Below are positions 32,130-40,537 of a stretch of DNA of 47,407 nucleotides, one piece after another. The position numbers were made by a program, and so were the translations under genes. The notes under the pieces are model-generated. The model worked only from the letters and a program-made list of their open reading frames with translations. It was not told the DNA's origin and ran no database searches. Position 1 is the first letter of the stretch; every line of letters begins with the position of its first letter. The DNA lies in NCBI GenBank assembly GCA_002069885.1, contig MWCD01000030.1, positions 1-47,407 on the forward strand, written 5' to 3'. The stretch is from a bacterium ADurb.Bin236 (GTDB taxonomy: Bacteria > UBP15 > UBA6099).

Positions 32130-32185
32130 TTTCCCGCCTCCTCAGGCAAGTTTTTCCAACCCGAACCCTAACGAAGGATTCGGGT

Positions 32186-32593
32186 TCAAGCGTTGATCTC
32201 GCCCGGAATGCACAGGATGCACTTCACGAGCGAGCCGGCCGTGTTGGCCGAACTTATCGCGCGGCCCACTATTCCGGTTCCGGCGGCGAGTTCGCCTTCT
32301 CCTTTAGGCTTCACCCTTCCTTGGACGTCCGCCACGATAAGCGTGTCCCCGATCTCGACCGCCTCGGCTATCTTCACCTTCGCGATCCCAGCCACCTGAA
32401 AAGAGCCTGTCCGGCCCTCCGTCAGCGCCGCGTCCCTCAGCGCTCCCGCCACGTTGCCCGCTCCCTCTCCGCCGGGCCTCTTCACCTGACCTTCCGTCTC
32501 GGTGTCGAGCACGGCCACGCAACACTGCTCCAGCGGCTCTTCGCCCGCCTTCAGCGCGTACGTCGCCACCAACAACTCGTTCATCTCCGCCAT
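32186..32593 (-). CDS. Capsid decoration protein (DUF2190-like)
   Basis: 135 residues from ATG 32593, with a perfect GGAGGTGA seven bases upstream; longer in-frame starts are rejected. Beta-rich: SFQVAGIAKVKIAEAVEIGD, TLIVADVQGRVKPKGEGELA, GIVGRAISSANTAGSLVKC. This matches small phage head decoration or stabilisation proteins encoded just before the capsid gene. A hairpin (AACCCGAA/TTCGGGTT, 32158-32186) overlaps its stop codon. Confidence 0.75.
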   Translation of the reverse strand: MAEMNELLVATYALKAGEEPLEQCCVAVLDTETEGQVKRPGGEGAGNVAGALRDAALTEGRTGSFQVAGIAKVKIAEAVEIGDTLIVADVQGRVKPKGEGELAAGTGIVGRAISSANTAGSLVKCILCIPGEINA

Positions 32594-32833
32594 CTCTCTT
32601 TCACCTCCCCTTTTTATCGCCCCCTCGCCGGAGGCGTTTGTCTCTCGCATTCCGTTTCCTCTATTGCCATTTCGCCACTTGCGCGCTATCATTAATGCCG
32701 AATCTGCCGCGAAATTCAGGCGGATGTTCAGCGCCGCGCGGAATGCCGCCCTCATTTATCGCGGCAAGTTAGCGAATGGTGTTTTTGTTAATAAATAAAA
32801 GCTGTTTTGTTTTTCAGAAAAGAGGATTGTGTT

Positions 32834-33664
32834 ATGGAAGACCTTAAAGAAATGTTAATCAAACCGGAATTTCCCCGCTCGGCGAGTTACGATCCCGACT
32901 GGCAGCTAAGCAACCAGATGGGGCCGAACGCGCTGTGGCTTTGTGAATGGCTGTGCGAGGCGATGGAACTAAAGCCCGGAATGAGGGTTCTCGATTTGGG
33001 TTGCGGAAAAGCGATGACAAGCATATTTCTTGCGCGCGAGTTCGGCGTCCGCGTGTGGGCGGCGGACCTGTGGATGAGCCAAGACAACAACTGGAAACGC
33101 GTCAAGGAAGCCGGCGCTCAGGACTCGGTCTGCCCGCTCCGCATGGAAGCCCACGCGCTTCCGTTCGCCTCAGGGTTCTTCGACGCCGTCATCTCGATAG
33201 ACGCCTATCATTATTTCGGCACGGACGAACACTACATTGACTACATCGGCCAGTTCGTTCGGGAGGGCGGCCAGTTCGGCGTCGTCGTGCCCGGCCTCGC
33301 GCGCGAGTTCGAGAACGGAATCGTCCCGGCCCATCTTGCCGAACCGCAATCAAACGGAAAAGCTTTCTGGGAGCCTGCCTGCCGAAGCTTCAAGACCGCC
33401 GGGTTCTGGAACGCGCTTTGGAAAGGCTCTGCGTCGGTTCAAGATGTCAAAGTCGATCTTCAACCCGACGGCTGGCGGCTCTGGATGGAATTCGAGCGCG
33501 CCATCGAAAAGTCGGGAAAAGGCATATTTCCGTCCGACGCCGAAGCGATTGAAAAAGACGCCGGGCAATACATCGCTTTCATCAGAGCCACCGCCCGCCG
33601 CTCAGCCCTGTCAGAAATGAACCTGTACGACCCGACGCTCGGCCTCCAATGCGGCGCTGAATAG
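32834..33664 (+). CDS. Class I SAM-dependent methyltransferase, opposite to the phage genes
   Basis: 276 residues from ATG 32834 (AGAGGA upstream). SAM-binding motif I is VLDLGCGKAMTS (about 52-63), motif II is VWAADLWM, and the post-motif is ALPFASGFFDAVISIDAYHY. The N-terminal SNQMGPNALWLCEWLCEAM region resembles small-molecule/lipid methyltransferases found in Gram-positives and archaea. The substrate is unknown. It is the only plus-strand gene within the phage cluster and is followed 29 bp later by repeat A4. Those facts mark it as a separate insertion or moron. Confidence 0.8.
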   Translation: MEDLKEMLIKPEFPRSASYDPDWQLSNQMGPNALWLCEWLCEAMELKPGMRVLDLGCGKAMTSIFLAREFGVRVWAADLWMSQDNNWKRVKEAGAQDSVCPLRMEAHALPFASGFFDAVISIDAYHYFGTDEHYIDYIGQFVREGGQFGVVVPGLAREFENGIVPAHLAEPQSNGKAFWEPACRSFKTAGFWNALWKGSASVQDVKVDLQPDGWRLWMEFERAIEKSGKGIFPSDAEAIEKDAGQYIAFIRATARRSALSEMNLYDPTLGLQCGAE

Positions 33665-33692
33665 CTTTTTGCTATTGTATAAAAGAGTTTTG

Positions 33693-33805
33693 TGTGTGTT
33701 TGCGGGGGAACCATTTTTTTGCAAAAAACAGGTTCCCCCGCGCCCCTTCCGAAAAAACTCTTGGCGCGCCGATTTTATTGAACTCCGTTCAACTCAAAAT
33801 CGGCT
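33693..33805 (+). repeat. Family A composite palindromic repeat, copy A4
   Basis: GCGGGGGAACC...GGTTCCCCCGC hairpin, CCCTTCCGAAAAAACTC linker, GCCGATTTTATTGAAC/GTTCAACTCAAAATCGGC hairpin. Inside the phage block, 3' of the methyltransferase in the sense orientation. Confidence 0.9.
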
Positions 33806-33851
33806 ATTTGTGAAATAGACTATAGCCATAAAGCTCAAATTGGATTTGCCA

Positions 33852-34361
33852 TCAAAAGCGCGCGGCTCGGAACAATCCCGCTGCGACGGCTCCTCCCAAA
33901 CGAGACGAGACCCAAATCATCAGCGCCGGCATGATTCCGACGGCAAGAAGAATTCCGGGCAGATAGTTGATAGGATTATTGCCTCCTAAAAGCGGAACTC
34001 GCAACAATGGCGAAAACGCGAGCGTGGCAAATCCGAACAGAAAAGCAGATGGAGAAGCTATGACAACCGAGAGAATAGCGCCCGGCAGATAGCCCGCCGC
34101 GCCGTTCTGATTTTTTCGCGCCGCAGAGATGAAAGCGCGCGTCGTCAATATCCCGATCGCCGCTCCGGCTAGCAGGGTCAACGGCGGCCCCGCAAGCAGC
34201 ATGGCCGCTCCTTCAGCGGTCAAACGCATCGCCCCGTGTCTCCACATTAGAAACTCCGTCCACCAGCCCGTCGCCAACGCGCCGTACGGAAAAAACGCAA
34301 TCGCCACTGCCAAAACTACGAAAGTCCTTTTTCTGCCTTTATCCCGTTTGACATCCGTCAT
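33852..34361 (-). CDS. Four-helix membrane protein
   Basis: 169 residues from ATG 34361 with AAGGAA upstream. A basic cytoplasmic start (TDVKRDKGRKR) leads to about four hydrophobic helices, including VVLAVAIAFFPYGALATGWW, LLAGPPLTLLAGAAIGIL and LPGILLAVGIMPALMIWVS. No domain recognised. ATGA overlap with the P3 gene indicates an operon. Confidence 0.65.
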   Translation of the reverse strand: MTDVKRDKGRKRTFVVLAVAIAFFPYGALATGWWTEFLMWRHGAMRLTAEGAAMLLAGPPLTLLAGAAIGILTTRAFISAARKNQNGAAGYLPGAILSVVIASPSAFLFGFATLAFSPLLRVPLLGGNNPINYLPGILLAVGIMPALMIWVSSRLGGAVAAGLFRAARF

Positions 34362-34945
34362 GGCGCGTTCCTTTCGACAGCGTCCGGAAGCGTTCCGCTC
34401 CGTTCCCACCATTTACTAACTTTTTTCATCACGCATTCGTTGAAGTAATACGAGTCCGGACGTTGTGACGCGCCATACTCAACCATGTCCGCTCCGCCTC
34501 CAAGTTCTTCTCCCGGCTCGCAGACCCAACCGATCAACTCGCCGGCATCGGAGTGCTTCGCCGCACAGCAACTAAAACTCGTCCCTACAGCCGCAGAAAG
34601 GGCGTTCGCAAGATGCGTCCTGCTCATTTCTCCTGTTTCCTCCGACAGAATGCCCTCTATTATCATAGAAATACGAGGCTCGTCGCTCAGAGGAAATCGT
34701 TCGCTCATCCGAAGCAGATTCCCGGTTAAGTCATATTGAGCGTCTCTGTAATCGCGAACCGAGCGAATCATTCTTTCGGCGTCCTTATGTCCGCCGAATG
34801 CTCTTATGATTGTCGCGGGGACGCGCCCCATTCGTCCTTCTGACGCGTCTATGACGAGAAATGATGACGCCACGAGAAGCTTCAACGAAATAAGCGTCGC
34901 CACCGGCAATCCCGCAAGAAGAAAAAGGACCTCGCTCCGCCTCAT
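34358..34945 (-). CDS. P-family membrane-anchored protein, copy P3
   Basis: 195 residues from ATG 34945 (GGAGAAAAG upstream; ATG 34972 is an alternative). A basic start and one transmembrane helix (LFLLAGLPVATLISLKLLVA) precede a soluble domain. Its ISMIIEGILSEETGEMS matches VSMIVDAVLDEKTEPFC in P2 and INMMVALILNEKTPIFN in P1. A later GTSF..C segment and WVCEPGEE correspond to the C/W part of P1 and P2. It follows the Q domain of the protease/scaffold gene by 54 bp, the same Q-to-P order seen at 12.4-13.4 kb. Confidence 0.7.
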   Translation of the reverse strand: MRRSEVLFLLAGLPVATLISLKLLVASSFLVIDASEGRMGRVPATIIRAFGGHKDAERMIRSVRDYRDAQYDLTGNLLRMSERFPLSDEPRISMIIEGILSEETGEMSRTHLANALSAAVGTSFSCCAAKHSDAGELIGWVCEPGEELGGGADMVEYGASQRPDSYYFNECVMKKVSKWWERSGTLPDAVERNAP

Positions 34946-34999
34946 AGCTTCTTTTCTCCATTTCAACCACATTTTCTTGATGCCGCAAAGCTATAATGT

Positions 35000-36979
35000 T
35001 CACATCGGCCAACCCCAAGAAAGCGCTGCGGCTCTGCTGTGCCAGCTTATGGCCGGGCCCCAAACCCTTATTATGCCTGAACGGTCATTTGTCACATTAA
35101 CCCTTAAAGGAAATCCGGCTGTTTTTATGACGCCTGAAGAATAAACCTCTTTGTGATTATTTATTGCGAACCTTTGTCCCGCAATTATTACAATTCCATC
35201 TGCGTCAAATAAATAATCGATTGAATTTCCTCCACTCGCTAAATACATTTGAACCATTCTTTCGCTTCCTTTTTTATTGCCCACCACACACAAAGCTTCG
35301 CCGCTTTCATTTTGAATAATACGCCTGCTCAGGTGTTTTTTCACACTTCCAAACAACCCATATTCAGCAAGGCGATTATCCTTTTGGGTTTTATTATACT
35401 GAGTTTGCATATTGTCACAAGGATACGATCCGGAATAATTGTTGCTCTCGCGCAACCGGCCATTGTCGCCGTCGAAGTCCGATGACGGGGGCCGAACATA
35501 TTCCAGCGCGGCGAGGGCGGCGCGGGAGTAGTCGGACGCGTCGTCGTAGTCCAGCCCGCGCGCGGCGCAGTAGCTTTTTATCAGCTCTTCAGAGTCGTCC
35601 CCCGCCCCGCCGGCCTCGCCGCCGCCGCTGACGCCTTCTCTCCCGTACTCGCTCATCGCGGGATGTTCGCTGAGAGCGGACACAAATCCTCTGAACCCTG
35701 CCGCAAGCCCGGACTCGTCTCCGGCCGCTCTCGCGTAGTCCGACGCCGCCGACGCGTCTCCGTCCAGTATCGCCAAAAGGTCTATCACGAGGCCCCTGAA
35801 CGCGGGCGGAATTCTGCCCGCGTTGCGGGACACGAACTGGCGGCGGGCGCGCTCGCGAGCCGCGGCCTCCCGCATCCTTTGCTCGTCGAGGCGTTCGCGG
35901 GCCTCGCGAAGTTTCTCAAGAGCCTCGTCCAGCGCCGCCGACATCTCTTCCGAGGCGGCCCCGGCTTCCTGTGAATTTTCTTCCTCTGGGACGGCGATTT
36001 CGTCCTCGTTCGCAATGTCTTCCGAAGGCTCCGATTCCGTTTCGTAAGCCGCCTGCGCGCCGTCCGCCGCAAGTCCCTCTTGCGCCTCGTCTCCGCCCCC
36101 ATCCTCCGCCGCGTTCGGTTCCGGCTCGGTTGCGCCGCTTGCCTCCTCCTGTCCGGGTGAAACCTCTTTAGAAGCGTCGGCGACATCGCCGGCAACTTCA
36201 AGCTCCTCCGCGTCCGCATTGTCAAGGCCGGTCCCGTCTTCGCTTGCGGTTTCCTCGCGGCTCTCTGCTTCAGGGCCTTCGTCCAGCTCCGCATCCTGTT
36301 TTTCGGCAATGATAAGAAGCTCTTCAAGTTCCGCTATCCGCGCTTTGAGCGCCGCAATTTTTTCAATCATATCATTTGCGGTCATTTCGTCCTCCGGATT
36401 ATCGGCGTCGGTCGGTTCGGACGCCACATCCGAGCCGCCGTCATCGAGGATGCCCGCCGGGCCGGATTCGTAAAGGTAAGCCGCGCCGCCGCCTGAAGTT
36501 CCGTAGAGCGCGCCGATATCCGCCAGCGAGCCGATGGCGGGCAGCGCGGCCCCGAGCAGGGCCAGCCCGGTGGCCACGTGCTTGTGCGTCGCGCCTGTCG
36601 CTTCGTCTCGGTATCCGTGCAACACTTCTAGGCTGCGCTTGCGATAAGCTCCCGCCCGTATCAGGTCATAAACTTTTGCGGGCACGCCTACAAGGTCGGC
36701 CAACAGCCTCCCCCCCTGCGCGCGCACATTCCTCAGCCACCCTGCGGCAGGCAGCCCGTCCGCGCTCAACAGCCGTTGCTCCGGGTCGTGCCCCAGTTTC
36801 ACCGGCGGATCGAGCCTGCCTTCCAGCGCCCGGTGCGCCTCCGCCATCTCCTTCAAATCATCTTCCGTATATGCGACCGTCCTTCCCGCGCTGTCCGTCC
36901 ATGTTCCCGCCCGGAATATCTCCACATCCTTGATTTCAAAAGTTTCGGGCGTGCTTCTTTCCTCATTCAAGTTTTCCAT
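35000..36979 (-). CDS. Mu-I-like prohead protease/scaffold with C-terminal Q domain
   Basis: 659 residues, SD GGAGGAAAAAAAG. Residues 10-165 match phage prohead protease (Mu gpI-like): FRAGTWTDSAGRTVAYTEDD, DPPVKLGHDPEQ, AAGWLRNVRAQGG, AYRKRSLEVLHGY. An acidic linker (about 190-340) and a coiled-coil scaffold (EALEKLREARERLDEQRMRE, about 350-520) follow. The last 105 residues, AT-rich in DNA, are the Q domain, with an internal AAGGAA-ATG at 35257 that could also start an 85-residue Q protein. The base composition change near 35,470 and the Q match at 13.1 kb suggest a fusion. It is the first gene of the phage block; no portal or terminase precedes it. Confidence 0.8.
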   Translation of the reverse strand: MENLNEERSTPETFEIKDVEIFRAGTWTDSAGRTVAYTEDDLKEMAEAHRALEGRLDPPVKLGHDPEQRLLSADGLPAAGWLRNVRAQGGRLLADLVGVPAKVYDLIRAGAYRKRSLEVLHGYRDEATGATHKHVATGLALLGAALPAIGSLADIGALYGTSGGGAAYLYESGPAGILDDGGSDVASEPTDADNPEDEMTANDMIEKIAALKARIAELEELLIIAEKQDAELDEGPEAESREETASEDGTGLDNADAEELEVAGDVADASKEVSPGQEEASGATEPEPNAAEDGGGDEAQEGLAADGAQAAYETESEPSEDIANEDEIAVPEEENSQEAGAASEEMSAALDEALEKLREARERLDEQRMREAAARERARRQFVSRNAGRIPPAFRGLVIDLLAILDGDASAASDYARAAGDESGLAAGFRGFVSALSEHPAMSEYGREGVSGGGEAGGAGDDSEELIKSYCAARGLDYDDASDYSRAALAALEYVRPPSSDFDGDNGRLRESNNYSGSYPCDNMQTQYNKTQKDNRLAEYGLFGSVKKHLSRRIIQNESGEALCVVGNKKGSERMVQMYLASGGNSIDYLFDADGIVIIAGQRFAINNHKEVYSSGVIKTAGFPLRVNVTNDRSGIIRVWGPAISWHSRAAALSWGWPM

Positions 36980-37285
36980 CTTTTTTTCCTCCGCGCCGTA
37001 TTTTCGCTTCCACCCTAAAAAGCGTTATGAAAGGACATTTTGAACCGCTTTGCGTAAAAAAACTTTCCGCCGCCGTCGCCGGACAACGCGACACAAAAAA
37101 TTCCTTTATCGGCATTATGATTTCTGTTGTTTCCGAATTGCGAAACGATATCGCGCACACCAAGTCGTTGTTTTTTGGATTTGCGCAACAGTGTCGGCGC
37201 CTAGCGCGGAGCCACAGCTTCACATTATGCCTCGCGCTTCATGTCTGAAAAAACCTTAAAACCCGCCTTTTTCCGCCGAAGCATC

Positions 37286-37314
37286 CTGACAAAGCCGCTT
37301 TTACATATTAAACT
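37286..37314 (+). promoter_or_regulatory. Promoter candidate of the MFS/GH20 operon
   Basis: CTGACA, 17-bp spacer, TAAACT. Five of six and four of six consensus bases; 28 bp before ATG 37343. Confidence 0.5.
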
Positions 37315-37342
37315 TAGAATTCAGACGTATATGGGGGAAGAG

Positions 37343-38749
37343 ATGTCCGGAACGGACGAGAAGGAACAAGAAAGCGCGCGAATACCGGAGGCCAAGAGGG
37401 AGAAGAGCCTCCGTTTCAGCGTATGGGACGCGTCGTTTTACGCGGCCATGGTCGGTTTTGCGGAAACATATTTTATCCCTCTGCTGGTTTTTCTCGGAGC
37501 CACGAACGCGCAGGTGGGCATATATTCAGCGGCCCCGCAACTCGGGATTGCTTTCGCGCAATTCCTCTCGATAATTCTTGTGGACAGATACATGGTGCGC
37601 AAACGCATCGTGGTCGCCACGTCGTCCATACAATCCATTTTCCTTTTGGCGATAACAGTTCTGACGTTTTACAATCTGCTCTCGCCGTGGACGATGATAC
37701 TGCTGACGATGTTCTATTTTGCTGTGAACGGAGCGTCGCTTCCCGCGTGGAACAGCCTGATGGGAGACCTGACGACGGCGGAGTCGAGAGGCAAGTATTT
37801 CGGCAGGCGGAACGGGCTTTCGCAGCTTATCTCCTTCGCGGCGATATTCGCCGGCGGACTGATACTGCAACAGTATGACAACAGAGACAACGCTAGGCTT
37901 GGATTCACGCTGGTGCTGGCCGCCGCCCTTCTGTGCAGGCTCGGCTCCATATATTCGCTGTCCCGCCATTTCGAAGCTCCTTACAGGAAAGACGAGGACT
38001 CGTACTTCAGCTTCTGGCAGTTCATAAAGAGGACGCCGCAATCAAACTTCGCTCACTTCGTGCTGTTCGTGGCGTTTATGAGCCTGTCCGTGCAGTTGGC
38101 GGCTCCTTTCTTCGCGGTGTACATGTTGCGCGACCTCGGATTCAGCTATCTGCAATACACGATCGCGCAGGGAGTGTTCACAGCTTCGCAATTCATGGCA
38201 ATGAGAAAATGGGGGCCGTTTGCGGACAAGTACGGCAACCGCCTTGTCCTGCGGATAACCAGCGCGATAATCCCCGTAGTGCCCCTGTTGTGGTTCCTGT
38301 CCGTTGATTTTTATTTCATCGTGGTCATCCAGATAGCCGCCGGGCTTGCGTGGGCGGGATGGTCGTTGGCGACGGCGAACTTCCTGTTTGACGCCGTGAC
38401 GCCGCCCAAGCGCGCCCGCGCCGCCGCCTACCTCAACTTCTTCAACAGCTTCGGCATCTGCATCGGCTCTCTGTTCGGCGCCGCCCTCGCCGTCTCCGCC
38501 CCTCCGGCCATAGCCTCCGGCGCCGTCACCATCATCTACGCATCCCCCCTCCAACATATTTTTCTCATCTCGTCCGGACTGCGTTTTGTCTTTGTCTTCC
38601 TGTTCATGGCGACGGTGCGCGAAGTGCGCAAAGTGGATCAGCCCGTTCAGAGAGACATGTTCACCGTGCTTTCCCACATCCGCCCATTCGCGGGTCTCCG
38701 CCACGACCCATATACCGGCTCAGGCGACCAAAAAAAAGAGCCGGAATAG
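37343..38749 (+). CDS. MFS transporter
   Basis: 468 residues from ATG 37343 (GGGGGAAGAG before it). About 11-12 hydrophobic helices with the MFS loop 2-3 pattern LVDRYMVRKRIVVATSS and loop 8-9 KWGPFADKYGNRLVLRI. An acidic/basic cytoplasmic start precedes helix 1 (FYAAMVGFAETYFIPLLVFL). It probably imports or exports a sugar or oligosaccharide across the inner membrane. It is followed after 11 bp by a GH20 hexosaminidase, so an amino-sugar substrate is the best guess. The upstream longer start at 37241 is unsupported. Confidence 0.85.
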   Translation: MSGTDEKEQESARIPEAKREKSLRFSVWDASFYAAMVGFAETYFIPLLVFLGATNAQVGIYSAAPQLGIAFAQFLSIILVDRYMVRKRIVVATSSIQSIFLLAITVLTFYNLLSPWTMILLTMFYFAVNGASLPAWNSLMGDLTTAESRGKYFGRRNGLSQLISFAAIFAGGLILQQYDNRDNARLGFTLVLAAALLCRLGSIYSLSRHFEAPYRKDEDSYFSFWQFIKRTPQSNFAHFVLFVAFMSLSVQLAAPFFAVYMLRDLGFSYLQYTIAQGVFTASQFMAMRKWGPFADKYGNRLVLRITSAIIPVVPLLWFLSVDFYFIVVIQIAAGLAWAGWSLATANFLFDAVTPPKRARAAAYLNFFNSFGICIGSLFGAALAVSAPPAIASGAVTIIYASPLQHIFLISSGLRFVFVFLFMATVREVRKVDQPVQRDMFTVLSHIRPFAGLRHDPYTGSGDQKKEPE

Positions 38750-38760
38750 AGGGAACCCAC

Positions 38761-40380
38761 ATGAAAACAACGACGACTATTGCGATGGTTGCGGCCGCGC
38801 TGCTAGCTGTCGCGGGCGGAACTGCCCGCGCTGCAGAACGGACGGCGCTCCCACACATAATTCCAGCCCCCGCGCGAGCCGAATTCTGCGAGGGGACGTT
38901 CGAGTTCTCGCGTGACACGATAATCATCGCGTCAGAAGAGGCGGCAACCGCGTTGGCAGTTCTAAACGGATACTTCGGGGCTAAAGGCGAGGGTACGGCG
39001 TGTCCGCCGGGCGCGCGCTGCGTGTCGCTTGCGATAGACGCCGCGCTCGCCGCGAACGGGCCTGAAAGCTACGAGTTGAGCGTCGCCCCGGAAGGGGTCG
39101 AGTTGCGCGCCCCGGCTCAGGCGGGACTGTTCTACGCGGCTCAGACCCTCCGCCAGATGCTTCCTGCCGAGCCGGGAATCGCCGCCTCTGTGCCGTGCGT
39201 AAAAATATCGGACGCGCCCCGTTTCCGCTGGCGCGGCCTCATGCTCGACGTGTCCCGGCATTTCTTCCCCAAAGAGTTCGTGTTCAGGATGATGGAAGCG
39301 ATGGCGGCGCTCAAAATGAACACCCTGCACATCCACCTTACGGACGATCAGGGCTGGCGGCTGGAGATAGACGCGTTTCCGGCTTTGACCAAGACAGGGG
39401 CATGGCGCGGGGCAAGCTCTCCTGCGGACGAGCTTTCTATGTCCCCCTCCGGCCCCGCGCACGGCGGTTTCTACACCAAACAGGACATGCGGGAAATCCT
39501 CCGCCGAGCCGCCGAACTCCACATAACCGTCGTTCCGGAAATCGAGATGCCCGGCCACGCCGTCGCCGCCATCGCCTCCGTTCCCGGCCTATCCTGCAAA
39601 GGCGAGAGGCTGAAAGTCTCCACCCGCTGGGGCGTACACAAGGACGTCTACTGCGCGGGCAGCGAGCGGGTCTTCGAGTTCTTGGAAATAGTCCTCGGCG
39701 AGGTTGCCGAGTTGTTTCCCGGCGAGATTATCCATGTGGGCGGAGACGAAGTTCCGAAACACAACTGGCGTCAATGCCCGAAATGTCAGGAGCGAATCCG
39801 GACCGAGGGCCTTGCGAACGAAGAAGAGCTTCAGGGCTGGTTTATGAAAAGAATCGAGAACTTCCTCGAATCTCGCGGCAAGCGCATAATCGGGTGGGAC
39901 GAGATAGTGGAAGGAGGGCTGCCGCCGCGCGCGGCGGTGATGAGCTGGCGGGGAATGCAGGGCGGGATAACCGCCGCCCTCGAAGGCCACGATGTCGTGA
40001 TGAGTCCCACATCTCACTGCTACTTCGACTACATGCAGGCCGAAACAGGCGAACCTCGGAGAGTGGGCAGGCCGATAGAGTTGGCGAAAGTGTACGGTTT
40101 CGAGCCTGTGCCTCCCGCTCTGGCCGGAACCCCGGCGGCGGAACGGATTATCGGCGCTCAGGGCAACATCTGGACGGAATATATTGATTCCGAGGAACTG
40201 GCCGAATATATGACATGGCCTCGCGGCGCCGCGCTGGCGGAAGTCGCATGGTCTCCGAAAGAGACGAAAGATTACGCGGGATTCCTCGCTCGGCTGGAAA
40301 GTCTGCTGCCGCGTTTCGACGCAATGGGAGTCAACTACAGGCGGCCCGGCCCGGAAGACGGCGCGAACGCTCGCTTTTAA
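38761..40380 (+). CDS. Secreted GH20 beta-N-acetylhexosaminidase
   Basis: 539 residues. Signal peptide 1-24 (MKTTTTIAMVAAALLAVAGG, ARA-A). A GH20b-type N-terminal domain (about 30-150) precedes the TIM barrel: GLMLDVSRHFFP, HIHLTDDQGWRLEIDAFP, PEIEMPGHAVAA, and the catalytic pair Asp329-Glu330 in IIHVGGDEVPK. Tryptophans in GWDEIVEGG and the later MSPTSHCYFDY complete the pocket. It removes terminal GlcNAc/GalNAc from chitin-derived oligosaccharides or glycans outside the cytoplasm, and is coupled to the MFS gene. SD GAGGGAA. Confidence 0.9.
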   Translation: MKTTTTIAMVAAALLAVAGGTARAAERTALPHIIPAPARAEFCEGTFEFSRDTIIIASEEAATALAVLNGYFGAKGEGTACPPGARCVSLAIDAALAANGPESYELSVAPEGVELRAPAQAGLFYAAQTLRQMLPAEPGIAASVPCVKISDAPRFRWRGLMLDVSRHFFPKEFVFRMMEAMAALKMNTLHIHLTDDQGWRLEIDAFPALTKTGAWRGASSPADELSMSPSGPAHGGFYTKQDMREILRRAAELHITVVPEIEMPGHAVAAIASVPGLSCKGERLKVSTRWGVHKDVYCAGSERVFEFLEIVLGEVAELFPGEIIHVGGDEVPKHNWRQCPKCQERIRTEGLANEEELQGWFMKRIENFLESRGKRIIGWDEIVEGGLPPRAAVMSWRGMQGGITAALEGHDVVMSPTSHCYFDYMQAETGEPRRVGRPIELAKVYGFEPVPPALAGTPAAERIIGAQGNIWTEYIDSEELAEYMTWPRGAALAEVAWSPKETKDYAGFLARLESLLPRFDAMGVNYRRPGPEDGANARF

Positions 40381-40537
40381 ATGAATTTTTCCGTCAAAAA
40401 ACCCGGTTTGGCCGCTTTCGCCTCTATTTCCAACTCATGCGATTTTTTTCCGGCGCTTCATTTTTCGCATGTTTAATGTTAATCTAAACTTCTGGCGAAT
40501 AATGATTATGACAAAGAATATAACAAAGAGAGTAAAA

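Noticed and set aside
36980-37240. Attachment-site direct repeats at the phage block edges
   Set aside because: No shared direct repeat was found between this edge and the 11.3-13.0 kb edge by eye.
36980-37260. Short frames on both strands between the protease and MFS genes, considered as portal/terminase remnants
   Set aside because: No portal, terminase or MuF-like sequence and no SD; nothing supports a remnant.
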